Source: Anthoceros angustus
Taxonomy: Eukaryota; Streptophyta; Anthocerotopsida; Anthocerotales; Anthocerotaceae
NCBI GenBank assembly: GCA_010909165.1
Contig: MU008172.1
Coordinates: 992,001 to 1,056,000 of the forward strand
Length of the DNA: 64,000 nt
Direction of reading: 5' to 3'
Positions 24,301-39,300 of the stretch are shown here, piece by piece (position 1 is the stretch's first letter; each line of letters begins with the position of its first letter). Below the pieces are notes generated by a model. The model did not search any database, had not been told where the DNA came from, and worked only from the letters and a program-made list of their open reading frames with translations. Made by a program: the position numbers and the translations under genes.

Positions 24301-27300
24301 ATTGTACAGATAGCAAGGGCGTGGAAAATGACGGAGGCCCATCAATGGGCACCGAGAAGATGAAGTTGGTGCTCAAAATGTCGGCCACTACTTCAGAGTA
24401 CTCAGATTGCACCTGCAACGATCACCTGTGAGTGCACCGCATACACGGCTAGGCATGCAAATCGGTTAATGCTCAACGTATGATAACCTTATTGAGAGCC
24501 GGTGCATTCTTCCGTGATGGATGCAAAGATGCCGGGTTCAGTAGCTCTCTAGTCTCTAAGGAGACAGATACCTGCAAACACCTCCTAGCACCTTCCTCGT
24601 GAAAAAAGGACAGTGTTCCAGAAACCTACAAACATGCATGTGCGACATGCGTCAGACTATAGGACGCTTCAGCCGGTTACTTAACAAAGTCAGCGCCCTA
24701 CCGCAGAGACTTGCACGTCAAGGTTCTTACCACATCACCAAAATAATAGATGGACTGAGGGTTTCTGGGTGAGAACCGCACTAATATCTGGTCATCGATT
24801 CTTATGTTGTAGGACTTCCCCCGAGTATACACTACTGAACACAATGAAAAGAGGATCAGAAGTGTTCTTCAATCTGGCCATGATGTCACCCACGCAATGC
24901 ACACTCAAGCATACAATGACTGGGAGGATCACCTGAAGGAGAAGGAGGTGATCCGATGATGCTGTCATCTTCTCCTCGGCCACCGCCAGCGGACCCGTGT
25001 CCATTCTGGGTCACTGCAGTGCTGTTGCTTCTTCTCAGCAGTGCATCAAAATTTCCAGAACTCACTGAGGCAATCAAAGAGTTTGAGCCTCGCTGCCAAA
25101 GGCCAGATTTCTTCTCAAAGGCCATCCTGCTGTCAGAGGTGTCCTTGAGGTGGTGGTTTTCCACTGGGCCTGCAGACCCAGCAGATGCCGCCTTAGATGA
25201 AAAAAACCCTGACCCATGCAGAATGAGGACTATCACAAAGGACCAGATTAAGTCATCTCAACACAGCACATTCCAAACAGAGTATTGCCACTACCATTGT
25301 ATGATTACACAAGGCACACAGGCATTTACATGTTAGATATCACGTCTATAGCCAGTGCTGTTACAAACAAGAGATTAGGATTGGTCGACCAAGTTATGGC
25401 CTATTGCACTCACCTTGGCCGTTCTCTAAACTAGTGGATGACACAGCGTAAGTCCTTTTCCACGGTAACATCTCCAGACGATGAACTGAAGCTTCAGACA
25501 ATGTTCCTCGGGGAGTCACCAGTGGCGAGGCGAATGAAAGAGCGCGGTCAAAGTTATCTAAGCCCCCTTTCACAGGGCTGTGAGTGACGCTGTCAGTTAG
25601 CTGACTGCCATTCTCATCTTCCTCTGTTCGAATGAAGTTATCATCTGCCCAGGCCTGCAATGCAATCAAGGTCAAACTTCAGAGAACCAGTTGGATATAT
25701 CAAGAGGAGGACAGTAATCATTAAACCAATTGCTTGAATGCACCTTGTTTACTGATAAAAGACGACTCACCCAGTTTGAAGAATCGTGATTCTCTCGCCA
25801 CTGAATCTCCATGTCAACAGGTGACGTGGGAACAATACCTGAACAACCACATCATAAGGACCTTCATTCCAAATAAGTGGCAGCAGTCACACCATTCAGG
25901 ATGAAATAACATACCACCCAGACCGTAGTGTCCTGGTGACTGGGTTTCGTCCACAGTCAGGCCACTCTTGTCTGGTAACGTCCACATGTTGAAAATTGTC
26001 CGTACCTCCTAAGCAAGACAAAGAGCTCAGATGTTAAGGGTACACTTACTGCTCCATGTCTAAGTTGTCACATGAAGGTAAATGGGTGTTGTAAACTCAC
26101 CACAGGAGGGTATTGGGACTGAGATCCTTTCCTGCTGCTCTCCAGAAATGCTGGTACCCAGTTTAACTTCACTGCCAGGTAATAGATGTATCGTACAGCT
26201 GTTCCTCGATAAGAAGGTGGGAGAACCTCAGGTAAGGTTGTCCGAATTTGATCTGAACCAGAACATTACCCAATGTTAGTTGTCAAGACGTTCGAGCATT
26301 CTCAATTCTCCCACCGGAAACATTAAGCTTGAGAGCCATACATGATTTGCTCAAACCCTGTTGAATGAGAACATTTGAAACCAGTGACGTTGCAGGAGAC
26401 TCCAAAATTGTGCGTTCCCCTGTAAAGAATAAGGGCAGCCATGAGCCGGGAGGTGTGCTAAGGCCTTATCAAGCAGAAAATATAACAGCATGCTCTGTGA
26501 CATGCTACCCTAGATCCAGCACACCTGTAATGAGCACTAGCTGAACCCAGTTCCTAACAAAATTCCTAAGTGAGATTCTGTAAGGAGCCACACTGAAACA
26601 GAAGCAGTAGTTTAGAAGGCTAGCTGGGTGACAAGGAGGTCTACCTTTTCGCAACTTGGAGGCAGCAGGCATTCTTGGAGTGAGCAACCACTGTGGATCC
26701 ATTTTCTCGATTCCCCTGACCCCTGCCACAAGATCCTCCAACAAAACCGCATCTGAACCATCTCGGCTTGTCTCCATAACTGACTCATTTGAGAGGGGTG
26801 GCCCTTCATTCAGTATGTTGATGGTGGCTACAATAGTGTCACCAGGTCGGTAGGCTGTCCTATCCATCGTGACCCGCAAAGAAGGGGGAAAGACAGGAGA
26901 GGAAACATAACGAGAGTTGCCTCTCAGTGGGAGAGACGCATCATTGTTATCCTGGAGCTGAGGCCTTCCCTTGAAGAAGGGCAAGACCTCAGGTATGGCG
27001 GACCACATTATTTAGAATTGCGTTTCCATGAAATGGAAAACTTGCTCTTGCACTTGGCAGTATATGTACCCAACGGACCTATGGGACATCAATCTTTCAA
27101 TAGAAGCTGTCAAGTATAAAATAGATCCTCGACATCACTGTGTTGCAGCTCACGCTAGACGCTGATGGTTGAGCCTGAAGTCAGAATTTAGGTCTCAGGC
27201 AGTCCTTCACCCCCTAGCCCGCCCATATGCTGATGAGACGATTCTGAAACCTTGCCAGCCGCAGCAGCCATGGTGTGTGGTCACAAGTCTCTCTCACGAA

Positions 27301-30300
27301 ACAGAGGGATTCGGTAACACATGAAGTCCTACTTGCCGGTTCCAAACCATGACGAGACCGGGATTTCGAAAACGCTGCTGATCTAAGTTCGGCAGATTAG
27401 CGCGTGGCTGCCATCAAAGAGTAGGTGGGTGCCACCCTCTCCAGTACATGCCGGGGTCCCTGTCCTTGTCCCTGCTGTGCCTGTCTCCGTCCCTTTCCCT
27501 GTCCCTGTCCCTGTCCCCGCCCTGGCCCTGCTCTTCATTGCGGCTGGCAGATCGTCCGAGTAGATGCGTTGGAGTTGTCCAGCAAGCGTGCAATGCGCAG
27601 CAAGACAGCTAGCTCATTATGCGAGGCGAGCACAAGCTTGAGCTCTGTCTGATCTGAACCGCATGCAATTCGAAGAGAGACGCTCCAGCTCGACCCCGCA
27701 GCTGCAGCAGCAGGACATGGTGGGGGCATGGATGCTTGTGGCCAGCTGCAGCGCAAGCCAAATTTCGCGTTGCCTGCGAAGGCAGCAAGAAGGAGGCCTT
27801 CCTCAGGTCCAAGAAGTAGGTGATCTGCACAGCAGCGGGATGGCATGCACCAGTGCTACTGCGACTACGCCTGCGCAGCTGCATCCGACGCCGAGCCCGC
27901 CAAAACGCTGCTAGCAATGAGCGAGCGGGACGCGGAGCGGGGCCGGGGCCGGGACCGGGGCAGGGCGGGGCAGGCCAGGGATTCCATGTCCCACTCCCTC
28001 AGTCCCACTGGACGCCTCTAGCCACCCGCTTCTTTCTGTCTTCGCTCTCGCCTTGAAATGGCAACATGATGTGAGTGAGTTACTTCCGAGGTTTACTTCA
28101 CCCCGCATGAGTTGGCTTGTGTACATATGTCGCGTGCCACGCTCTCTACAGTGCATAAAACATGTCCTCGACTATGTATGTTACAGGCGCCTGCGAGTGA
28201 TTCACTTGCATCGGAAATCGGAAATTGGCTTGACTTGGCCATGGGAAGGCCATGTACGGTGTGCAAGCGCGCTCAATCCAACTACAAGTGCCCCAATTGC
28301 TCCATACCGTAGTGCGTATTGGATTTGTATCGGTGTCGCTGCTGAGATAGGGTTTGGTTGAGGGTTTGTGTCTAATGGTGTGTATGTTGCTCGCACCCTG
28401 CCCTGCAGTTGTTCAGTCCCATGTTATCACAAGCATAAAGGTATGCAAGTGAAGTTTGGAGTTTAGAAGGAAGCAATCAGAACAGCCTGTCATGCCTCGC
28501 TCTTACGTCTTGCCCTTGCTGTTTCGCACCGTGAAGAGGAACCATGCAGCAAGCTAGAGTCCCTTCAGGAGAAGGAGACTGGTGAGTTTAACCTTTCCCT
28601 TTCAGCCTTTCCTCTTGTACCTGCTGCTGCTGCTGCTGCTGCTGGCGTGGTTTCTGAAAATATTTGGATTTGTCCCGCAGAGCTGAAGCTGCCCCCGCGA
28701 GGACGAGGCTTTGAGTTCAGCGCAGATGAATCGGGGTTGAGGTTGCGGAAGTCACAGCTGGAGGCTGTTGGTAAGGCAACATGGAAGGTGTAGGGCTCCG
28801 TAGAGGCGCAGGCACAGGCTGCACAGGTTCAGGTGTTTTAACTTGTTTTTTGGTTGCAGCTGCTTCACATGAGATTCGGGAGATGCTGATGGATTCCAGT
28901 CTGCGGAAGCAAATATTGCGGATCGATTCATCACTGGCGGCAGAGCGAGTACGATTAGGCCTGACCGAGCGATCGGTGAGCTCGTTTAATTGGTTGCAGC
29001 AATTTGGCGGCCCTGAATATTTTTTCTGTCTTGTCTGTGTAGCAGGATTTGGGGAAATTGATGCAGATTGGTGCCTTTGGTGAACTATCAGCGAAGGTTT
29101 GCGTACCTGAATTTCCTCCTTGTAATCACTGCGGGGGGAAACGAATTGCTAATTCTTTGCTGGATTTTTGCAGATACTGAGCGTTCTCAACTCAGAGGAC
29201 GTTTCACATGTGACGGAGACAGAGTCTTAGGATGGGCCACCACTCTAGCTAGGGAGTGTTCAGTGCATAGGAAGTGATGTTGGTGTTCTAGGAATTGGTG
29301 TACATAGTGTGAGTGCATCGAAGCCTATGGTAGACTGGGCTTGGAAATTGTACAAGCTTGAGTTAACTTCCTCGTCAGAGGAGATGACTTTGTGGCCTCC
29401 AACGTGCCAGCTGTGCGAGCCTTGTGACATCCAAATCAGCACGCACTTCTGGAGTAAGCGCCAGTGGTTAGCGGCTATGGCGTTGGCGAGCTCCACCGGT
29501 ATCTCCCTCGCCCGCAATGCAACGCCGAATCTGCATTGTGGGATCTGGAGAGGGAAGGGGAGTTCTGCGCCTTCGCCGACATCCTTAACCGTACTCAAAG
29601 CCAGATGTTGCCGCAGCCGCAGCCGCAGCCGCACTTTCACGCCTTGTGCTCTGTACGTAGATGATGACGATGGCGAGGTGAGAACGGTCACTCATACACG
29701 TGAACGCATTCCTCTTTGTCTCCCGCACTGAGATTTTAGCTGTGCAGTACCTGGTTGATGCACCCGTTTCACTGGGCGACGGCTTCTCCTTCACTGGCGG
29801 TGGGTTTCTGCCCACACCTCTACATAACGGATCCCTGTTGCATTCCCGGGTGCAAACGCGTCATAATTTTGTGCAATGCGTGTCACCAGGCAAGTACTCA
29901 GACACGTCGAGCCCAGCAGACCAATGGCGGGCACGAGGACGCATTGTGAGTCGACTGTCGAGAGTTGAGGACAAAAAGCGTTTTCCTTGTCACAGTTACT
30001 GACTTGGCTTTGCTGCCTTGGTACTCCCAGATGAATGCTTACTCTGTTCAGGGAGCCTCGGAGAAAGCCAAGGATCCACTCTTCGGCTTGGCCATGGGTG
30101 AAGCTTCACAGACCACAGATGATGCATTCAGGTAGCCAACTGCTACTGCTCATTCTTGTCCATGCCGGAATCGGATCCGCGTATTTTTCATCCCACATAT
30201 TTGCAGATGGTTCTACGTGGAAGATGGTGAACGTAGCCAGCCTTCCGTGCTGCTCACACATGGCTTTCCTTCTCAGGTGTTTATACCTACACGCAAGGCA

Positions 30301-33300
30301 ATGCTTCACAGACTACAAGTATGCAGCCAAGAGCCTGAAGTTACTTTCTTTGTGTTTGCAGGCCTATTCGTATCGCAAAGTTGTCCCATTACTCGCAACA
30401 GACTACCATGTGGTGGCCTTGGATTGGCTTGGTCTGTTCTGCTGCTGCCTTGTCCCTGCCGGGCCCCGGCTGCTACCCTCTGCTCTCTTACATCCATGTC
30501 GTAATGCATGCAGGCTTCGGCTTTTCTGACAAGCCACAGCCCAAGTATGGGTTTAACTACACAACAGACGGTAGGGAGGCTGGCTGCCCGTCTGCCTGTC
30601 CAGTCTCTCTTTATGTATCAGTCAACAGTCCATGTCCATGTACGCAGAGTATGCAAAGGCATTGAAATCGGTGGTAGAAGCTCTTGAGCTACCGAAGATG
30701 ACGCTGGTTGCGCAGGTAACAACAGGACTGGTGCATTCAGCTTTAACTGATGATGGCTGCCTGTCTACTGCACTTTCTCCTTCTGACCAGGCTCGTTCTT
30801 CTAGCATAGGATAGGGTTACTTTGCTCCTTCCGTTGTCCAATTTGCTGCTGCCAACCCGCACATGGTGGAGCGCTTGATTCTCATCAATCCACCAGTAAG
30901 CTACTTCGGAGCAGCATTCAGTTGTAGCCCACCTTTGGGTTCGCATGGATATGGTACAGAATTGAGACATGCCTTCTTGTTGTTTTGCATCAAGATTACC
31001 GACCAACATACCAAGCTCCCGGGACCGCTCTCTGCTTTCGCTGGCTTTCTGCTTGGTGAGATCTTCGCTCAGGTGAGAAGGTGACAGACCCAGCTACCTG
31101 TGCTGGTACACTCACACCCTGGATTCCGTGCTTGTTCACACTCTCGGAGAGGCTGTCGTGGTGTGTCACCTTCCAGGACCCTCTCAGGGCCAGTGACAAG
31201 CCTCTCTCGGAGTGTGGACCCTACATTCTGGATGAGGAGGATGCCATGGTGTACAGGAGCCCGTATTTGACATCGGGAGCTGCTGGGTTTGCCTTGACAG
31301 CCATCAGCAGGGCCATGGACAAGGAGCTCAAGGTCGCCGGCCTGTATTGACCAGTTACGCTGGCTGCCTTTTTTGTGTATCAAAGGTGCAAAACGTAACT
31401 GGATGTTGAAAGGCTTCGCGTCTTGTCATTTTTGTAGAGCTCGGTGAAGTCGTTGAGGGACATCATCTTGTCTGGAGATTTACGCAAGGTTACGTCCGTG
31501 ATATGGGGAAGGAAGGACCGGTGGCTCGACTACAAGGGAGTCCCCGACTTGACCCGCTCGGCCAACGTGCGTCTGCTGGAGCTTCCGGAGGTAGGCTCAG
31601 CATCGGCACAGGCTCGTCCTTTCCTGGATACCTGCTGAGCGCAATCTTTGCTTTGACAGGTTGGTCATCATGCGCAAGAGGATTACGGAGAAGAAGTAGC
31701 TCGACTCCTGCGACTGGTGCTTGCAAGCAAAGCTTCTTAGGTGAAGGTTTAGAACACCAGCAGGTTGACATGTAATACCACGAACCATATTGTGGCTAGC
31801 CTCTTTGGGAAGCACTGCTGTTGTTGGAAATGAAGTTGCGGTTATGAAATGTCTCGGTGCATGTTATCAACATTTTGGCCCCGCACATCCATGTACATAC
31901 GTCCTCCAATGCAGCCACGAGCTGTGCGGAAGTGTGAGAGAACCTGACTGTGTGTGTGCACAGCAGAAAGCGGTTGCCAGTAATACGAATAGATGGGAAT
32001 TAAGAAAGGAGCTGTTGCCTTGAGAGAGTTGCGCGGCCAGGTGTGGAGGTAATGTCGATGACAAGTGCCACCTGCTTCTTGGGGACACTTGGCCGCTGCA
32101 CTACTTCCCACTCTGGAATAAGCCTGTTCCACAACGCCATCTGTTACCCGTGGCGTGCGTGGCTTCCTCATTCAACTGTATTTATGACGAAACATCACCG
32201 AGTGACACACACTACAATCTCGTATTCGCCTCTCTGGAACGGTTCCGAGCTGTGCATTACACGCCTTCCATCAGTCACACCAATTGTGTCTTCTGTTGTG
32301 TCCTATTTCAGTGCGACCGAAGATCTTAGAAGTTGCCTGTTGCATCGTCGGCAGCTGTTGTCTTCAACATCACTGAGATGGCCAGCCAAGGACAGGAGAA
32401 GCCAGGCTTCGTGGAGAAGGTGAAGGACAAGGTGACAGGGCTCAAGCCAGGCCACAGCGCCGGCAAGGTGGGAACGGAAGCTGAGCAGGAAAAGTATAAC
32501 ACCGGCAGGTCACTGACGGAGGCAGAGAAGTCTGCTTACGGAGCTCCCGTCGACAAACCCAAGCACGGGTTTCTGGAGAAAGTGAAAGAGAAACTTCCAG
32601 GCCACAAGAGTCATGCAGACGCCGGTGCAGGTGCCGGTAACTATGCGAATCCCAGCCCCACAGTGACCCCTGGTGCCACGTACACGGATGCTCAGGGATA
32701 TCCCGTGGAAGGTCCTAGAGAGGGGACATCTCCTCGGAAAGAAGGACTCATGGCCAAGGTGAAGGACAAGCTGCATTTGGGAGGGCATAAGGACGATCAA
32801 GGCACCTACTAGCTGCAGCAACTTGTGTTTTGTACATATTGTTTCCTTTCTGCCAGCTTGGAACATTTGTAGCTGACGCTTTGCTACAAGGACTGTTTAG
32901 GTTCCTGTGTTGAGAGGGGCTCGAGCAAAGCCCCGTCTCATTAGGTGTGATTGCTTGCTAAACTGAATAATACCAGCCTAGCTACGTTCCTGCACAAACA
33001 CCAGGTGGCACCAGGTGGCACCTTGATATTGTTAGAAGTATCTGCCATGCTGCTGTTCGAAGGTCTAGCAGGCATTACTTAGGCCAAAAGGATGAATACA
33101 GCACAGAGCGTTGTCAGGTGGCACCTTGACATTGTTAAAAATATCTGCCATGCTGCTGTTCGAAATCTAGCAGGCATTACTAAAACCCAAAGGATGAATA
33201 AAGCACACAACGTTGTCAGGTGGCACCTTGACATTGTTAAGAGTATCTGCCATGCTGCTGTTCGAAGTCTAGCAGGCCCAAAGGATGAATAAAGCACAGC

Positions 33301-36300
33301 GTTGTCCTACTCCAATTCTCAAGTCTTGGGCAGTAGACATTCAGAGGTCACCAGGTGAACCTGTGCCAAGACCCCAGGCTTCCGCATCACATAGGAAGAT
33401 AGTACCGCTGTCTTGATCGGCTTCTCTTCTCGAAGACCCGTCAATTAACATTCTGTATGCTGCATAGTCCTGAGAGCTCGCTCCATCAATTACTTGATAG
33501 GAGATTCCCAAACAGTAGAACTTATCAACTTATGTTGATACGGAGCATAAAACAAATCAGACTGCAGTCAGTAACATGTGCCCCTGACACGCTTTCCTCC
33601 AAAACTGCTACATGCTTCCAGAATGGCACGTCGAGAAGATTCGCATCTGCTGGTTTAAGTTTGAAAGGCCTCTCCAAGTTGTAGGGAGCTGGAGAGCATC
33701 GAAGTCCTTGCTGCGATGCTGAAATAAAGAGAGGAGACTTACGAAGGACTTTGTACTCTTTCTTCTTTTTATTCTCTCAAAATGAGCTACAAGGCTTCAA
33801 AAGAGCAATAACACGTACTGCTCTTCCATGTGTAAGGAGGACTCAGTTCACTGGTGCGAAGCCTCGCAAATGCACCAATGTAGCACCTTCGTAAAGATCT
33901 TGGAAGGCACTCTTGGTACCTGTTGGCCGTTTCAAAAATGGAGCAAGCTGTACACCGTTGTCCAAGCGAGCTGCAATCCGAGCCAGCGACAATCAGCTAA
34001 CAGGAGAAGGGTTTTCCCAATCTCGGCGAAACATGGCATGCAACATAACAAGGCAACGTCAACAGTGCACCCCTATGGATCCTCACCAAAAACAGGCTGA
34101 CGGAAGCAGGTAAGCCTTCCTGCAATAGCGAAGCATTTCCTCCAAACTCTTCTTCATCCACCTTCAAAACGAGATGGTAGTAGCCGTACACAATCCCCGA
34201 GGACAAGACAAGAAACCTGCGAGAAAAGAAAAGGGCTCAACATCACGCTACGGTTGAGTTCAAAACATGAGATAACCTAGAAGTTTTTCTGGGGCAGGTC
34301 TCATATGGCATTGAGAGGAACGCACAGCGCCAACCAAAATGCTCCCGTGAGGGGAATCGCCCCCCAAATAATTCCAAGCAGCAGTGCCACAGCTTGCCTC
34401 ATCCAGTGCAGAACATCCCCCAGCGAGTCCTGTTACGTGCAAGGTGAAGGCAGGAAAAAGGGGGAAAAAAAAAAAGTTAGCTTCGAGAAGAGCTTGGGAC
34501 CCCAGACAGAAAAGAGCTACTGAGTAGCTGAGTGATCCCGGACCTTATCCCAGTCTGCATCCCTGCTGAGCAGTTTGGAGAGCGTGGGAGACCAGACATC
34601 CCCCTCCGCCTGCGCCGGAAGGTGCGGCTGCTTGGACTTGATAGATGAGGACTTTTCCCTCATGGTGTGGTGGCCAGATCCGCGCGATGTTTCACGCTAT
34701 CCTCGGCATTCGGCGACGAGGAGTTGGGCAGATTTTCACCGCAGATTCCCCAACCATCCAGCGCAGGCGCTGGCACTCGTGCGACTGGCTGGGGCTGCAC
34801 CTGCGACACACTCGAGGGATGAAGGAAGGAAGCCTGGTCCGCAAATCCTTCACACACGGCTGCAGCTCTTGACCAGCTGTTGCCGCTTATTACGTACCTA
34901 GTATGTATGGGGGTAGGTTAATCCCTGGCCAATGGATTTACGCACACGACTCTTCAAGTTTCCTTCTTGTGGGTCTATACTAGGTTACACAATAGTATTA
35001 TACAAGAGGGACGGAAGGGGTGGCGCATGCAGAGGAAATGTCCACTTGCGCCACTCGCATGGCATCGCACACCCAGGCCGGGACGTCTCCCTTGGGGAAC
35101 ATAGTGCGCAGGAAGGAGCAGACGAAGTCGGGGAAGGTGCCCTGCACGATGGCGCGATGTAGGCCCGACGTGAGGCGCATCATGTAGGCCACGTTGTGGT
35201 AAGAGAGGAGCTGCGAGCCCATGGCCTCCTTGGTGACGAGCGTGTGCAGGTAGGCGCGGGTGTAGCGACGGCACACCATGCAGCCGCAGCGGGCGTCCAG
35301 GGGCCGGGTGTCGGCGGCCATGGCGGCGTGCTTGAGCTTGAGCACGCCCTCCGGCACCAGCGCGGTGCCGAACCTGGCAGTCCTGGTGGGGTAGACGCAG
35401 TCGTACATGTCGGCGCCCAGGGCGGTGCACACGACGATGTCCAGCGGGAAGCCGACGCCCATAACGTAGCGCGGCTTGTGGTCCGGCAGCCCCGCCGTGC
35501 ACTGCGCCACCACCCGCCAGAAGGCCTCCTTCTCCTCCCCGCCCGCCAGGCCCCCGATGGCGTAGCCCGGCAGGTCCCGGGCCACCAGCCCCTGCACGCA
35601 CTCCTCCCGCAGCCGCGCGTCCACCCCGCCCTGCACGATCCCGAACAGGCTCTGCTGCTCCGGCCGCGCGTGCGCCGCCACGCACCTGTCCACCCACCGC
35701 AGCGTGCGCTGCATCGCCTCCTCCACGCGCGGGCCCGTCGTCGTCGTCTTCACCACGTCGTCCAGCGCCATGATGATGTCCGCACCGATCTTGTTCTGGA
35801 TGTGGATCGACTCCTCCGGCGTCAGCAGCATCGGTGTGCCGTCCACCGGCGACTGGAACGTGACTCCCTCCTCCGTCACGTCCGCCAGGTGCAGCAGCGA
35901 CACCATCTGGAAGCCCCCCGAGTCCGTGAGCAGCCCCTTGGGCCAGTTGATGAAGCCCGCCAGCCCGCCCTGCGCCTCCAGCAGCTCCGCCCCCGGCCGC
36001 AGCGCCAGGTGGTACGTGTTGCCCAGGATGATGTCGCACCCCAGCTCCTGCAGCTGCTCCCCGACCAGCCCCTTGATGCTGCCTTGCGTGCCCACGGGCA
36101 TGAACACGGGCGTGGGGCACACGCAGTGCGGCAGCGTCAGCCGGCAAGCCCTCGCCCGCTTGTACCTGCCCACCACCTCCAACCGCAGCGCCATGGCTGC
36201 CTGCTAGGGATGCCTTCAAGCCGGACCCTCTTGTGTCTTGCTCTTCCCTTCGTCTGCCCTAAAATAACTTGACACAAGTGCGCGCTTGCAATTGCAATTG

Positions 36301-39300
36301 CAAGCGCATTGTCCAGGAGAAGAACTCGCAAAAGCCTTGCTACCAACTAGCCTCTCCGCATCTGACCTACTTCACGACCATAGCAGCAGCCGCAACGACA
36401 GCGGCCTAGCCACCACCTCCAACCTCAGCGCCATGGTTGCCTTCCACGCTCGTCTCCTAGCCGGGCGCTCTTGCTCTTGCTCTTCGTCTGCTCTAGAAAA
36501 AAATTAGCCTACACAGAGTTGTGCTTGCAATTACGAGCGCAGCGTCCAGGAGAAAGAACGTGACACAGCCTTGCTACCACCTCTCCTCTCCTTGTCTGAG
36601 ATCTGACCGACTTCACGACCATGCCGGCAGCAGCAACACCAGCAGCCTGGCCACCACCTCCAACCTCAGCGCCGTGGCTACCTGCCGCGCTCGCCTCCGA
36701 GCCAGGTGCTCTGGCGCTTTGTCTGCCCTAAAACCTACTATTCTACCTACACAAAGTGTGCTAGCACTTGCGAACGCACCGCCCAGGAGAAGAACGTCAG
36801 AAGGCTTGTACCATCTCTCCTTTCCGAGTCTGAGATCTGACCTAATTCACGACCATGGCGGCAGCAGCAGCAACAGCAGCAATCGCCGGACCTGGGTGCG
36901 GGTACGCATCGCCGTCACCGGCCGGCGGGGCGCGCGCCGCGCATTTCTGCACGGGCATGGCGCCTCCTCCTGTGTGGCAGCACGCGCACCGTGGCCCTGA
37001 GGCTGTGACGCGCCGGCGGCCTCCCGGGCCGCCGGCAGCAGTCGGCAGCATGTGGCAACAGCCAGGGCGGCGGCGGAGGGTGGCGCGGCTTCGGACAGGA
37101 TCATCCACGGCAAGTGCTTCGTGGTCGGGGACAACATCGACACGGATCAGATCATCCCGGCGGAGCATCTCACGCTGGTGCCGTCCAAGCCGGAGGAGTA
37201 CGAGAAGCTGGGCAGCTACGCCATGTCCGGGCTGCCACCCGCAGCCGGTTACGGCACCTTCGTCGAGCCAGGAAGCAGCAAGGCGGAGTACAAGGTGATG
37301 ATCGGGGGCGCCAATTTCGGGTGCGGCTCTTCCAGGGAGCACGCGCCGGTGGCGCTGGGAGCAGCTGGAGTGCGGGCGGTGGTGGCTCAATCCTACGCTC
37401 GCATTTTCTTCCGGAACTCTGTTGCCACCGGGGAGCTGTACCCTGTGGAATCCCATGACAGGATCTGCGAGCAGTTCAAGACGGGCGAGATTGTGACTGT
37501 GGACTTAGAGCGCGATGTGCTGGTGAACCACACCACCGGCAACACCTACTCTCTGCAGCCCATCGGGGAAGCTGGCCCGGTCATCGATGCAGGCGGTCTC
37601 TTCGAATACGCCCGAAAGATGGGCATGATTGCAACAGCCGCGCCTTGACAGCAGCCCCTTCCACCCTCCTCTCCTCTCCTCTTCAGACTTGGGAGATCTG
37701 TGGTGGAATTTTCTTGGATGTTATGCAACGGGCATTGCGCCCGCGACGACATGACTCTAGGGACATGCCCCGCATCTTGTACCGAGTAAGCTGCATTTGC
37801 ACCTAGGCTACATAGGTCTAGCGCATGCCTTTGCAAGTGTAGCTACTGATCTTCTATATACCTATCCTGTTTTGGTAAGGAAATGCCCACCAGGGCAAGT
37901 GTTGGTCCTATTCTTTTATTGCCGGTGTTCTAGTCAAATTTAGGGCTTGTTGCGGCCAGATCATAGTCTGTATGTATGCATTCAGGGCCCTCTCCAGCGA
38001 GCGCTCGGCCCAGGGTAAATGAGGCCGTCCTTGCTGAGCAGAGTGCGGCATGATTCTGCCAAGGTGGTGGCTTCGGTGCTCAAGGGGGATGCCAGGAGGC
38101 AGGCATCGGCGTCCATCAAGTCCCTCGTCTACGCCTCTGCCATAGCCAGCAAGCAGGCCACCTTGGCTCTCACATGTCGCACGCTTAAGTACCTACCCGT
38201 GTTGAAGCAGATTTTGGAGGCCACCGACTTGGTCAAGTTGAAGCCCCGGAAGGTGCAACTGGAGCTTTTGTATGTGCTGCTCTACGAGTTTCTGTTCGGA
38301 GAGGAGGTCGTTGCTTCGGGTGACGCTGAGAGGCTGCTCCTGTCCCGCAAGAGTGCAGTGCGTGCGGCATTAGCCAGGCTTCTGGTGCACCACAAGGTAT
38401 CCAAGGCGGAAGACCTGTTGCCGTCTGGCTCATCTGAGGATGTGGCCACGTATCCTCGGTATGTGCGGGTGAACACGTTGAAGAGGAGCACGGAGGAAGT
38501 GGTGAAAATTCTCCAGCAGCACTTTCCCGCCGAGGTAGAGCGTGATAGCCTTATTGCCGACCTGCTTGTGCTGCCAGCCGCTACGGATCTGCACCGCCAT
38601 CCTCTTGTCAAGGATGGCTCTGTCTTGCTGCAGGGCAAGTCCAGTTGCATGCCCGCGCAAGCCCTGCTGGAAAGGCTGGAGCTTCATCAGGGCCTTCACG
38701 TGCTGGATGCTTGTGCCGCACCCGGCAACAAGACAGCTCATTTGGCGGCTTTGATGAAGGGCCAAGGAAAGATAACTGCCTGCGAGCTCAACTCCGACAG
38801 GCTCCACAGGTTACAGGACACCGTTGCCCTGGTAGGCGCGTCCAACGTGGAGGTTCTGCATCAGGATTTTTTGGAGACTGATGTTAACTCGACCCCCTTC
38901 TCGCAAGTGAACGGGATATTGCTGGATCCCTCCTGCTCCGGTTCAGGGACTGCATCCAGGAGGCTCGACCATCTTCTTCCCTCGTCTGCCAGCGCTGTTG
39001 CTCAAACCATCAACGAGACCGAGCAGCACAGGGTAGAGAAGCTTGCTAGGTTTCAGGAGGCTGCCCTCCGTCATGCCCTCTCCTTCCCCAGGGTCGACAG
39101 GATAGTGTACAGCACCTGTTCTGTGTACCAGCGTGAAAACGAGGACGTCATTAGGTCGGTGTTGCCACTCGCCAACAGTCTTGGTTTCCAGTTAGGGACT
39201 CCATTTCCGACTTGGCCACACAGGGGTCTGCCCGTCTTTCCTGCCGCTAAGCACGTTCTACGAACTGATAGTAAGAGGGATCACATGGATGGATTCTTTT